Positions 27,611-40,253 of a stretch of 64,000 nucleotides of DNA are shown here, piece by piece; position 1 is the first letter of the stretch; each line of letters starts with the position of its first letter. Position numbers and translations under genes: made by a program. The notes beneath the pieces are model-generated. The model searched no databases, was not told where the DNA came from, and was given only the letters and a program-made list of their open reading frames with translations. Location: assembly GCA_000499405.2 (NCBI GenBank), contig HG738139.1:2770976-2834975 (forward strand), in the 5' to 3' direction. Source of the stretch: Onchocerca volvulus. Taxonomy: Eukaryota; Nematoda; Chromadorea; Rhabditida; Onchocercidae.

Positions 27611-29502
27611 CTCTCTCAGTTCGATATGATATATAAAAAAACCCAGCAATAATTGATATATGTTCAGGTTTTTTGCAATATGCCCCTACTTCTTCAAATC
27701 CACTTTATTATTATTATAATTATTATTATTATTACTTTTTATTATTTTCAAACTTATATTATTATTATTATTACTATTATTATTATTAGTTATTGTTATT
27801 ATTATTAATATTATTAACATTATTATTTAATTTCTCCGCCATTAATTTCCTTAATTCAAGAAAAGCTAACTTTTTAAAAGTGAAATCTTGGGCAAGTTTA
27901 TCGTAAAGAAGGAAATCGAATCTATCGTTTCTCAGTTACAAGATATTGCTATGATCTCTGCTTGGATAATGTTTATATGCCAAACTGGATGAAGAAACTG
28001 AATCTTTTTACGGGAACTACAAAAGCAGAATTTCGAATTAAATCAATATATTGTTTATTTATTATGATTATTCGGGTATTTCTAAAAAGTCAATCATAAA
28101 TTTCTAAACTGGGAGTGAATAATTCGAAAATGTAAAAAAAAAGAAAAATTGAAACAGAATTAGTTTATCCTATTAATTTATCGGAAAAAAAGGGTTCGAA
28201 AAAAGTTTTTGAGTTTTTCGAGAGATTTCTTTGAGAAATACCGTTTAAGTTGCAGATTTTCTTTTTCTTGCGAAAAAGCAGGATATTATATTTCAAAGAA
28301 TTGTTTATTCATTGATGTTGTAATTGTATATTTATTTGCATATTTTCTCTGATCACATTAGCAATTATTGCTTATTGATAATAAAAATGATAATGACGGT
28401 TCAACCGTTTATCTTTATCTTTATCTTGATTATATCATCTTCTGTTGTATCTTTCTTTTAGCATGCAACTGCTTGGTACTCGCTTATCCGAATATCGTAA
28501 AGAACAAAGATAGTAAACTTATCGATAAGTTGATAAAGTAAATAAGTTGATAATTTATTAATTTGCAAATGAAATATCAAAATAATAAAAAATTTTGGCC
28601 ATTTAATTCCATCCTATATTGATAATATCAACATGAAATGGATGAGTACCATACTGTAACATTGCATATTCCAGTAATGATACTACTAGATCCTAAATAC
28701 GTCTAGCTCTATCAGTCGATAATAATTTAAGGGAAGATAAAAAAACGGACTTCCGATTCTTCGATAACTGCCATATATTTCCATTATTTTATTACAGTAA
28801 TGCAAGTTTGCAACCATTTTCTTTGCATTATTTCATTCATCATTGAAGATACTGTAAATAGTAAAAATGATTCGTTGCAAAGCTCTTCCCATAGATATGA
28901 TCCCATCAATGCAATTTATCTGTCTGAAATTTTATTTTTGCTTTCAATACACAGTATCTATTTGCGAAATTCGTAATTGCACATTTGAGCCGTCATTCAT
29001 ATGGAATCATTTATACAACAATCTATTACAAGTTTCCTATTATAGTAATTATTAATATTACCATTATCATAATTATTATCGTTGTCGTTATTACTATTAT
29101 TATTATTAAATCATGTGACTAATTATTATTTATTATTGGTATTATTATTACTATTATTCATTACTACTACAGTTATTATTAGTATTATTAATACCTTAAT
29201 AATACAATTTGAAAATTTTAAGTATTTTTACTTTTCCTGGCAACAATAATTGCATGTGATTTATTTTTTGTGATAGCGAATTTTAATTGAAACAATAAAT
29301 TTTTGTTTTAATCTTTTGTTTTTTTTCAATAGAATTTATACTTTTTTATGTGTTATTATAAATTTTAAAGATATTTAAAAAATTTTTAAGCTCTAGAAAA
29401 AAAATCCTTGAATTTTTGAATCATAATTGGAATTTCATTTAATTTTTTCTTTAAAATCTTCGTCTGTTCAATCATTTATTTATTTGTTTTTTTTTTCTTT
29501 TT

Positions 29503-29504
<2 letters not shown>

Positions 29505-29594
<90 letters not shown>
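29505..29594. repeat. T90 homopolymer
   Basis: Ninety consecutive T, preceded by interrupted T tracts. It could be the reverse-strand poly-A tail of an old retroposed transcript, though no coding body is recognisable next to it. Confidence 0.85.
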
Positions 29595-29595
<1 letters not shown>

Positions 29596-31383
29596 GAGTC
29601 GTGTATTTTTTATAACAGCGGGTATGTACAAAACAATAGTACGATAGATAAGCAAAAAATTTGTTGCTTTTTGGATATTTAATTATGTATTTATCAATAC
29701 AAAATTATCACTGAATCTTTTGTAAATTTTAATAATCTCTTTTATCCACTTTTTGTTTTTTAATTTTGTTAATATTTTAAACGTTTAATTTTTCTGCTCT
29801 TTCAAAATTTTACTATAATCTTAAAGAGCTTTTATCAGTGATAAGACTCATCCCGCTATTGCACTGCATCAATGGTCTAATTTGAATTATTAAGCATGGC
29901 GCTGAATTTTTGCTGAACAATTTTAATTTTTTTCAATTTTCTATTACATTTCAAATTACGCAAAAAATGAATCAAAAATTTGAAAAAAATAATTGGAAAT
30001 TCAAAAAGTCCAATCCTATTAATCAGTCTAGTGATTCTGCTAAGTTTTTCTTTTTAGGAAGAAATTTTCCTTTTGAATGATAATGAAATATATCAATATT
30101 TGATGGTTGATGATAGAAAAATTCATAGTCTGGCCTAGTCTCGTTTAAGGTGTCTGGTTTTTCAAATAAACACGACATGTCGCGCCATGCGTATTTTTAA
30201 TTGGTACTTATAATTTGAATTAGATCAGATTAAAACACTCATTTCTGTTTTCCATTACCGCTCCCTTCTTCCATATTTCTTAAAATTTTGCCAAAAATTC
30301 AATTTTCTTGTACTGTATCACTACAAATAATTTGTTTGTTTTTGCAAATAAATCTGAAATGATTTCAGATTTCGAAGATTTATTTTGTATCAAATGGATG
30401 AAAAAATATATGTGCACACAGTCGAATGTATACATATATTAATTTTCTTCCTCATGTGCTGCTATAATTTAATAATGATAATTGATATATAAATTTATTG
30501 TCTTTATGTATGTTTTCATTGTATATGTGTGAAATGTTTTTCTTCATTTCATTTTTTCAATTATGATTATGATTATTATTTCTATTACTATTACTAATTA
30601 TTATTATTATTACATTATTATTATTACTATTATTATTATTATGATAAAAATTTTTTATGATTTTTTTAACGAAAGTTTTATAGAAAAATTTAATTTGCTA
30701 CAATTCATTTAAGGCCATTTATTTATTCTTCAATCATAATAGTTGAACGATTGAAAGAGAAATAATTGTTGATTAGACTGGAGTAAGAAAGCATGTTTGA
30801 AGAAAAATTTCGAACCATCCGAGACTGCAATTTAGAATTTATTTTAATCGAATACAAAGAACTAACAAAACCTAACTTTGAATTAAGTTCAATTCAATCT
30901 GCTCTGCAAGCGGGACAATGTCGTTTTCATATCTAAAATCATAGTTGCACAGCACCACCGTAGTTCGCAAATCGAATCAAAATAAGTTGCAGCAAACCTG
31001 CTCCAACTCATCGATTCGGGATTAGTTTGCGATAAACCGGTCACGTTAGACGACCAAAATATGTTGCACTACTTCACCTGCTATGAAAATTAGCAAATCG
31101 TTTCTGAAAAAAAGGTTCGAGAAAGGTTTGCGATGAAACACAGCGCTACACGACGATGTTATGTGTTGTGTTACCAGCTGAAAGGGACGATATGAAAAAA
31201 TACATGCTCGTTCGTTTAAATTGCAATAAAATTGGTCTACGTAGATCGATTTCCATGAAAGGATTTGTTCACATATAACAATTTGAAAACATACGTGGCA
31301 TATTTCGCGTGTGACATGGAGAGAAAAATAAATAAGCCAATCAAATTCACTTAATGTTATCATTCAAAAGGCTCACTTATCCA

Positions 31384-31461
31384 ACTTACGAAATGTTTTC
31401 AAGAAAGTGAAACAATTACGCTTACTTACGGAATGTTTTCAAGGAAGTGAAACAATTACGC
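31384..31461. repeat. Tandem pair, about 40-bp unit
   Basis: Two near-identical copies of a block starting ACTTACG and containing AATGTTTTCAAG, AAGTGAAACAATTACGCTT. Non-coding. Confidence 0.8.
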
Positions 31462-32413
31462 TTGTCTATGTTCGGAAAAATAAATAAATAAATAAAAATA
31501 AAACGCCGTTTTAAATGAAATTATATGGGAGCATTCGGAAAGAGAATATATGTGATATCCGGATCGGTATGAAAATCATTCCGGAAGAGAGTTTCAGATG
31601 AAAATCTGGTAGTAGCTTATATATAAGCATTCATTCGAAAGTTAACATCTAAAGTGATATGTGAGATTCGAAATTTTATTCGAAATTCTCATCAAATATT
31701 ATTATATTCCATGTTGGATGCTTCCACACAACAATCCGAGAATGGTTAAGCTTGATTTCTAAATGTACTACTTATCTTCACCGTCTTTCTGACGTAGCAA
31801 TAAAAAAAAAAAGGAAAACACATCATCCTGACAATGAGCCTGCAATCTTGAGATATTATAAGTGGATTCACTTATAAGCAAATAAAAAACGTGAAATGAT
31901 TCTTCTCTTCGTTAGAAACCTTTCATGGATATTCTTACGACTCGTTGCGACTCGTTGTAGTCTTTCGGCATTTTCAAAGTGATACGTAGTATGTATGTGT
32001 ATACGTGTATGATACGTTGTCATAATATTTCACGTAAAATGGATCAATGGAATCAGAAATGATCAATTGGGCTAAAGTAAACATTTGCTAGCGAGTCACT
32101 TGCAGTGAAATCATCGCTATTTTAGGATTTATTCACGATTCAGAAATCACCTGATTGTTATAGTATTACGTACTGCTTCTAATAAAAACCAAATCTAGAA
32201 GTGATATTAGCGATTTGGAAGCTCTAGAAAAAAAAAGAAATAAGTTTAGTACGATATCATGATACTCATTTAAAGAATAAACTGCGCTTAATAATGTCTT
32301 ATCATTTTTATAATTATTTTGAACATTGAAACTTTAAAATAACATTTCATAACTTTCCACAGATAATAGTTCATCTCTTGAAGCAATTTCCAATCAGCTT
32401 TTACCTTTCAACG

Positions 32414-35400
32414 ATGAATTCTGATCAAAACAATGAAGAATGTCTGGTGGAACAACTCCGCAAAGAATTGCACAGTTTGAGTAAGAAACAACAGATTTTA
32501 TTGCTTTTTTTAATTGATTGTAGTTTGAATATTTTGATTAGATAACATATAAAGCCTTAGATAATTAATAAATTTCACGAATATTTGATTAATCATCACT
32601 TTCTAGCATGGGAAGAAAAAGAGATGAAGCAAATCTTGAAAAAAAATCGATACAAAAATGAAGGTTTGCTTTGAGAACAAATTTTCATAAATGTCATATT
32701 TTTTATATTTCATAAATGCAGACACATTTTTTAATGATTGGATGTCTTCGTATCCTATAATTCTGTAGAAGCCGAGAAGGAAAGAGATGAAATCAAATTA
32801 ATTCTTGAAAAAGAGGAGATGGAAATTGCCAAGAAAGAAGAAGAATTGGAGCATTTTCGGGCTCGAGTACAGTTACGACGCGAAAAGATTCAAAAGTATG
32901 TTATTTTTCATCTATTCATGACTACACACTTTTCGGCACTGTCAAAAAAATTGACTATTTCTTGATGGCGAATAGTGATATATAATACTATATTTCATTG
33001 AGACTTCTGACAATCTTTTTTTTATTATAAAATTGGGTGTTATTTATCAAAAGAATCAATGCTGAAAATATTTGTAACTCGTAGTTTTTACTTTTAAGAT
33101 AATCGAGGAAGCCAAGAAGGTGGATCATCGCTAAATTAGATACTTGAGGTTTAAGCCTAAACATTTTCTTATTTTATAATGTTATATGTACGAGATTATT
33201 CATATGTAATAATTATTGAATACCACTGCCACAACAGCTTGTAATAAAATCATAAAATGAGCAGTTCTAATCGTAATTAATCTATGTGTGATTTTGTTAT
33301 TTTATAGTATGCGCCAGCAGATTTTCATCAACCAGATGCGAAAAGCAGAAGCTGAAGATCAAATTGAAGAATTAAAAAAGATTGTATGTTAATTTTCATA
33401 TAATTCACTCATTTTTTGTTTGCTATGATATATTAATATATATTTTTAGTTAGAAGAAGTAAAAGTGAAAGAAAAGGCCGATCAGAAGCTCCTCACAGAT
33501 CGTTTGAAAGCTGTTCAGAACAAACTGCTAACTGCTTCTTGGGTTATTTCACGTCGTAAGGTTGCATTTGCATTATTTCTATCGTTAAAGTAGTTTTCAG
33601 TTTTCGTGAATAAAATCGTGCGAATTAGAATTAATTTATTGTAGGAGAAAGAAGAATTGGCCAATCTTTATAAACACATTGATGAGATTCGTGCAAAGAA
33701 AGAACAACTTTTACAGTCCATTCAAGAGAAAGAAGCCATTTGTTTGTGCTTAATTTATATCATGTCGAGTTGTAATTAAAATAATTTGGAATACACTCTG
33801 TTTTGAATTTTTTAAAGAAAATAATTGGTAGAAATATTTAGTAAAATAAACTTTATTATTTTTCTTGATTTAAATTTTTAGTTGCTGAAAGTCGTGAGCT
33901 ACCATTCAAAAATTTCTGTGTGACAGTCGCCGCTATAGCATTGAAAAATCATGCTCTTTTGAAAAAATTGGCGCAAGAGTACATTATTATTGCACAGGTA
34001 ATTGATTGCAATTGTTTCTGAGCATTTTGGTCTAATAATTATTGGAAACTAACATGAATATGGTATTCCTCATGGAAGTACCATATGAGATCTATTACCG
34101 TGATCCTAAAAAATGAGATATTTTAAGATCACGCAGTCTTTTTTAATAGACTTTTTTAATAGTTTCTACTATTCTGAGGAAATTTTCGTTCTTTGATACG
34201 AAGAAGCGTGGAAGTCTTAATAAAGTTATAGATGCCAGCCCTTTCTAATGAATGCGAAATTTTTGCTATTTTTATGAAATCCATTTTTCAAAATTGTTCC
34301 TCAGATATTTTCATATAATCAAAATGGAATAAATTTGATGGCATCTTCAGTGTATTTTATGTTTCGTTGTTAAAGCGATACCGATACATACAGGTGACTG
34401 ATTCCATCGTTCATCCATCATCTCTACCCTGAAAATCTCATTAATTTTTAGCTCACACAAGAGTTATCGAATCAAGGAATTTTGGATACATCGCTATTAT
34501 CACAGTATAGTCAATCGCAAACCAGTCAAATTCAACCGCTTGAGGTAAATTGAAATTTTTTAAAGGAACTTCTCTGATGTTGTCAATGAATTTTTTATGA
34601 GGTATTTCGAATTTACTAAATTCATTAACTGAAAGAAGAGAATACTGTGCTTCTACGAAGTGATTATTTGATGTTTCGATATTGTTTTAAATAGCTGAGT
34701 TAGCATCTTCGTGTAATCTAAATATATTAATAATAAAATATAAAAATAGTTCTTCAAAAATGGGTTGAAAAATGGAATAAAACAATGCGTAAAAAAAATA
34801 AACCAATGCGCATCTAAACAGTTGATATATTTTCTTCTTATGTCACTAGTACAAATCCTAAATTAAAAAATGTGATTAGGCAAATGCGTTTGTATTTATT
34901 GTTATTATCATTGAATGAATTTCAGTAGTTTTTTTAGGAAAAAACAGAGAAATCTTCGCCATGTCTTAATAATGTTGGAGGTGCTGATGAAAGCGAAGAA
35001 ACAGGATCGTTTGATGGCATGCGGGAAAAAAATATTGACGAAGTAATGAATTTTCAGGTGTTTTTTTCATCTTTTATTCTATATATGAAACTATTTATTA
35101 AGCTGCAATAAATTGGTCGTTTAATTTACAGTTAAATTTAGGCTGATGATGAAATTCATTTTGACAATCAAAAAGTTGTCGAAGAACCAATTGTGACCAT
35201 GTCAACTCTAGAAAATAACAAATTGAATGGAAATGTTAAGCTTATTATTATAAATGAGGTTTGTCTAGTGTAAAGAAGTACTTGCACAAAAAGTAAATTT
35301 TTAGATTTAAACTTAAAATCTTTGGAAAAATAGCAATCCATTGTGAATTTTTTCAGAATTGAAATCTAATCTGCATGAGATTTTAATGAATTTAATTACT

Positions 35401-37107
35401 TCCTGCCCATTCTTATAAGAAATCTGTTATTAACAGATTTCTTGATTGATTAAAAAATTTCAGGAAATTGAAAAAACTGCCTCAAATATAGCAATGGAAA
35501 TAGATAAGAGCCATGAAGCTCGTCAAATTTCTGACGAACTGAAAATGAGCGCTGCAGGATCGGAAGGAACTATCGACATGAATGAAAAACAAGATATTTC
35601 AATTGATGTGAATATTGACTCGAGTCAGACGTCTGATAAGGTTATATTGTCAAAAAAATCTGTGGAGTAAGATTGATTCATTTTTAATATGCTTTAGTAA
35701 TATCATCTATGATAAAATTGAAGGATGTTGCTGATATAAGCCAATAGAAATGCTATCATTTATAAAAAGTCATTAAAATGAGGCTTTCAAGAAATATTTT
35801 TCTTGTTAAATATAATTTTTGTATATGAATTTATTCTTCATGAATTTCCAGGACAACAATATTGACAATAACTTTGTTGCAAATTTTATTGGTAATTCCG
35901 AAAAAGTGAAAACTGGATTATCTGGAGAGAATGAGAAAAACAATATTGTTGATTATAATGACGGTTAGTGAAAACATCATGCTGATGTACATTATTCTTT
36001 GATAGTACAATTTAGGACTGTCCTTGCAATGCCTGGTCCCAGAAACATATCGAAAAAACATCACTGTGCTAGCTGTCTATAAATTATTATCTAGATTAAC
36101 TTATTACTCAGAAAATAATTGTATTTACATTTTATTGTTTGCTTTCTCTTGTGCTTTTTTAGAAAATTTTATTTATTTTAGTTCTGTCAGAAACATTTTC
36201 CGATATATCATTAATTTATGAATTTCTTGTTCCTTGTCTTATCAAAACTGTGATTCTAAGTATAAGCGTCTTGTTTGAATGTGAACTAGTTCCAGGTGTT
36301 GATCTAAAACCAATGCGGAGTACTTCATCCGATTTGGATCCTACCAATTTCTTTGCAAGCGTGAGTTCAATAGAAATTCTAAATTCCTTTCAATTATTTT
36401 AAGCTTTACGATGCCCAACTTTGCGACAATTGAATAGAGCAGTTCTTTTTAAAATAAAACAATTTTGTTCATATGCAAGTATTGCAGTTTACAAATTTTG
36501 CTCCCAACTTATCAACAATAAATATGTCATCGAATGCTTATCTTGGCATGGATACAGAATTTGATGCATCTGCAATTTTTAATCTTTCTTCTATAATACA
36601 AAGTAAGTTGCCGTCGGATATCTAATTAAATCAAATTTTTGGCCATGGATTTCAAATATTCATTTCTTTATATTCCAAACAAATATAGTTCTATAAATGA
36701 TTGCAACAAGTTCGGATTACTTCATTAAATTTTGATTCTTATTTCATCTCCTTGACATGAACTTTATTGTTTTTCAGAAGCCTAAATATTTTAGCTAAAC
36801 TAAGAGTTATGCTGGATAATAAAATCTATTTATTTGCTCTGAGAGAAAGTAAAGCTTTTGCTCTTTAAATTAACAAAATTTTGCATCGATTCTATTCTGA
36901 TCACAAACTGTCACAACTGCATATTTCTTTCAAGATCAGTCTGGATCTGCTGGTGGTGCTAGCGACTACATGGCACTTTTCGGTGCCATTGACACAAATG
37001 CGTCGTCTCATGATAATGAAGGTTTTGAATTGAATTTCGATAATTTGCCTGATGGAAATGAAATTAATAAGGGAATAGACAAAGCTGACCGTTTTTTCGA
37101 TTTCTAG
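32414..37107 (+). CDS. Unrecognised coiled-coil protein, 540 aa
   Basis: I do not recognise this protein. Fifteen exons: 32414-32480, 32607-32663, 32769-32895, 33308-33383, 33450-33560, 33645-33741, 33882-33997, 34452-34544, 34938-35057, 35142-35258, 35464-35640, 35852-35963, 36296-36360, 36488-36602 and 36935-37107. They sum to 1623 nt with consistent phase. Residues about 1-175 are dense in Glu, Lys and Leu and read as a long coiled coil (for example EKEEMEIAKKEEELEHF). A more hydrophobic helical stretch follows (residues 179-215, around FCVTVAAIALKNH), then an SQ/TQ-rich patch (SQYSQSQTSQ). The C-terminal half is acidic, Ser/Asn-rich and probably disordered, ending in DRFFDF. No signal peptide or membrane segment is visible. 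The donor of exon 11 is the least certain junction: GTTATA keeps the frame, while a better GTAAGA 26 nt later does not. A scaffold or nuclear role would be a guess. Confidence 0.82.
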
Positions 37108-37920
37108 TTGAAAGATAATATGCATCAGTTTTGGTATTAATTTGTGAAGTTCGATATAATGTTTAATTTCTCTATGTTGAAGTTGTTATGAATATATTTG
37201 TCTTCTGTGAATACATCATTTGCTTTTAAACAAAACGAAAACATCTGTTGTCTTTTCTTTTTTTTTTTGAAAATATGATAGAATTATTAGAAGTGAATTT
37301 ACAAAATTGACCATCCTAAAAAGATTCTTCAATTTTGAAAGTTTATCTGTTTTTTCGGGCAGAACTTTATCAAGAAAAATTATTAAAAATATTGTTTTGG
37401 AGTAAAATGATGATAATGAATTAACTGATTTTTGTTTACACTCACTCATTTCCATTTATTGCTTTTTTCTGAGAATAAATTTTTTTGAAATGGTGTTGTA
37501 CTTCTTTATTGAAACTTAGAATGTAATAATTCCAGAATCTCGACTTCAGATGCAAAAATATAGTATAAAATAAGGAAATTTTTGCTATCAAACTATATCT
37601 TCCACTTGTTGAGAAATTTGAAAATTCGAACGTAGAATTACGATATATGTCAAAAACATGTAGAGAAATCGAAGTATATAAGTATAGTATATAGAAAAAT
37701 GTATATTAACATTTGAAGTGCTAAAATCCTGAAATTTAATTAATGTGCAGATTATTATCATTGAAAATTGAAAATAATGGAGTTGAAACAAACAAATTTC
37801 GGAAATGAAGTGATGTAAATCAGTACTCATATGTGTTCGTTCTTTCTTCAATTCGTTATAGGTTCTCAACATAGCGCAATCATCAACGCATTTAGACTTA
37901 AATAAATATTTTCCAAGTAT

Positions 37921-37969
37921 TTTTGAAGAGATCATAAGTATAATCTTCGTACATATGATCTCTTCAAAA
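37921..37969. repeat. Perfect 16-bp inverted repeat (hairpin)
   Basis: TTTTGAAGAGATCATA at 37921-37936 is exactly complementary to TATGATCTCTTCAAAA at 37954-37969, with a 17-base loop. It lies between two convergent genes. It could be a small hairpin RNA or a terminal-repeat remnant. The stem is shorter than a typical microRNA precursor. Confidence 0.8.
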
Positions 37970-38865
37970 TTTCGAATAATTAATAACATTTAGATATGAT
38001 TTTATAACCAATGTATCGATACTATATCAAATTAAACCTCGTCGATTAAGCTAAAAAAAAAAAATCCTACTAAAAAGAAATTCTAGATCAGAAGTCAAAT
38101 ATTCAATCACCAGTGTTTGTTTACTGCTGAATTGATGAATCAACAAATTTAGAGAATTTTTAAATCCTGATATGACCTTTAGATTTCTCTTACAAATTTG
38201 ACAATCGTTCTTTTCGTTCAAAAATGTGCAGAGTTGAAGTGTTTTACAGTGATTAATATTTAATATTTATATGCAAACAAAACAGCGACGAAAATTAAAA
38301 GAAATTAAGAAATAAATTCCTGACTACATCGAAGTTCGACTACGTTTATGAATGACGCATTTCAGCAAAATTCACATGAAATTTAGATTTTTGACTTTAA
38401 AGCGAGATTTTCTTTGACCAAAAAAAAAAAAAAAAAATTTCAAAAAAACTCAAGGTACATACAATTTTCCAACTGTAAAAGCAAAATATTGCGCATATAA
38501 ATAATTTTCAAGCATATATTTAGGAAGAGCAACTTTGCTGAATTTGGTGCAACTTGCACATTGCCAAAAAAAAAAAAAAAAGAAAAAAGATTTACAAATA
38601 ATATTCTGAAAGTTAATTCGAAATTAAAAACAACCGTTTACATATACGCAAAATCATCCCGAATTCGTCAGATTAATATGAATTTCAGGATTCAGTCCTT
38701 TTTTTTTTCAACAACCAAACAAAAATTTAATTTTTTCCAAGTCCCTTAAGTTTCACATAAATATCTGAATACTTCAAGAGTATTGATGTTGTAGATGATT
38801 TTTGAAAATCATTTTTTTTTTCTTTTTTTTATGTACATTTTAACATATTTTTTCTCAAGATACGA

Positions 38866-38945
38866 TTTTTTATGCACATTTTTATATATTTTCTCTCTCG
38901 TGTCTTATAACACGAGAGAAGACGCATAAAAATATACATGAAAAA
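38866..38945. repeat. Imperfect long inverted repeat
   Basis: The core stem pairs TCTCTCGTGT with ACACGAGAGA around a six-base loop near 38907. Outside it, TATGCACATTTTTATATATT on the left corresponds to the reverse complement of AAAAATATACATG on the right. The arms together are about 35 bases with mismatches. Confidence 0.6.
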
Positions 38946-39473
38946 CAATATGATTTTAAAACAAAAAACAATATGATTGAAATAAAAACACTTATCATTC
39001 ATAAAATTCAGTCATATGTACTTTCAAATTCGATTAACCAACGAAACGAAACATATAAATACATTGCTATTAATTAATAAACAAATACACAAACATCTTT
39101 TAATTTTGAATATATTCTTCTGATAACTTTTCAAATTAAATAAATTACCTCCGAATTCTGAATTTCGATTTCAAGTTCGTTGAAAGAGAATTTGTTAAAT
39201 TATTAAATTGTTGAAAAATATTCCAAAAGAATTATGTACAACATATCTGAATAGATTTATAAACAAAATACTTTTTCTATTTATGGTTCTTCTGTTAAAT
39301 ATATTAAATACTGTTGCACTGTAGAAAACTGCACTTTCAGTGAAACAAATAAAACATTATTGAAATGTATAAGGATGCATAACTCTTTAAATTCGTTTTC
39401 AGAATAATAAGCGACAAGAAAAAATGATATAGATTGTGAACATTTAAAAAAATTAAGTAGCAACCTGAATAAG

Positions 39474-40253
39474 TTAGCTGAATTTTTGAACAAAATCCAC
39501 ATCAACAGCAACGGCTCGTATTTTTGTAAGCTCATCATTTCGGTCGGAGCTGCAAATAAAAGAATTAAAAGATTTTAAAAATCCCTCGGGATGCAAAATA
39601 CTAGTCATGCACGAACCAATTTTCCGCACTTTATAAACAATGCTTTGCACTTTATAAACAATGCTTTACTCAATTAAAATTTTTATTAGAAAGAAGATTC
39701 AGCAACAAAAATATAGAACATAGAATGACTACTAACACTGCATCTGATGCATTTTTCCTTCGCTTTTTCGGTGGACCTTCTTTCAATTCATTGATTTCGC
39801 TATCAAAAATACGGGATGTGCTGTTGCTTAATAATTTTATACCCGTTTCTTTCCAGCACTCAGAATTAGTAGTGCAAACAGGTTCATGTTGATAAACTAC
39901 TTTTAAATGGCTGGAAAGACTATTAACATTTCAGAGATTTAAAAAACAGTAAGAGAACAAAAAGTCCGAAAATTTAAAAGTATGAAAATTGGTAATTGAT
40001 AAAAAAATTTCAATTTTTAAAAAAAAAAAAAACAAAGAAACTAGAATTATTCTAAAATAAGAGAGTGTAAAAATACGTTACGAATAATTACTGCTGGACC
40101 GGAAGCTTTAGCATTATTTCTATGATAGAATAATGGTAAGCACAAATAATACCTTTCAATCATTTCATCCAAAACGCGTCGAATTACTTTTACATCATTA
40201 TTATCAGGAATATCCTTTTCGTCATTCGCATTCATCGGTTCTTCCAATTCCAT
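39474..40253 (-). CDS. Unrecognised small protein with nuclear-localisation-like motif, 116 aa
   Basis: Three minus-strand exons, 40253-40153, 39910-39737 and 39549-39474, sum to 351 nt in frame. Donors are GTATTA and GTTAGT. Acceptors end TTTCCAG and TTTGCAG. The protein is hydrophilic, begins MELEEPMN, has an amphipathic segment (DVKVIRRVLDEMIE) and a basic PPKKRRK patch near residue 80 that resembles a monopartite nuclear localisation signal. It ends in a conserved-looking tail (DELTKIRAVAVDVDFVQKFS). The reading frame stays open upstream of the chosen ATG to a weak acceptor near 40300, so the true start may lie further out. It lies downstream of UBE3B on the same strand, about 1.4 kb away. 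I do not recognise the family. Confidence 0.65.
39626..39669. repeat. 22-bp tandem duplication in an intron
   Basis: GCACTTTATAAACAATGCTT is present twice in direct succession, inside the second intron of the small minus-strand gene. Confidence 0.85.

Larger units (their letters stand above)
26177..32413. other. Non-coding interval between Musashi and the coiled-coil gene
   Basis: No gene is supported. It probably includes the Musashi 3'UTR, whose end I cannot place. It contains long poly-T tracts (listed separately), ATT-rich microsatellites at about 27700-27840, 29040-29200 and 30560-30650, and a tandem pair at 31384-31460. The part from 30900 to 31900 is somewhat less AT-rich, with no clear gene. 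Confidence 0.6.
37108..39473. other. Intergenic gap between convergent genes
   Basis: This contains no supported gene. A candidate AATAAA polyadenylation signal for the upstream coiled-coil gene is at 37474-37479. Two hairpin-forming inverted repeats (37921-37969 and about 38866-38945) lie here and are listed separately. The rest is AT-rich with A and T runs. Confidence 0.6.

Noticed and set aside
29427..29615. Poly-phenylalanine ORF
   Set aside because: It is the translation of the T90 homopolymer.
31046..31363. 105-codon minus-strand ORF
   Set aside because: No recognisable domain, no neighbouring exons and no promoter context; the region is merely less AT-rich.
37588..37989. 133-codon minus-strand ORF
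   Set aside because: Composition is Ile/Phe/Tyr-rich as expected from AT-rich chance frames, it overlaps the 16-bp hairpin, and no splice partners or domains are visible.
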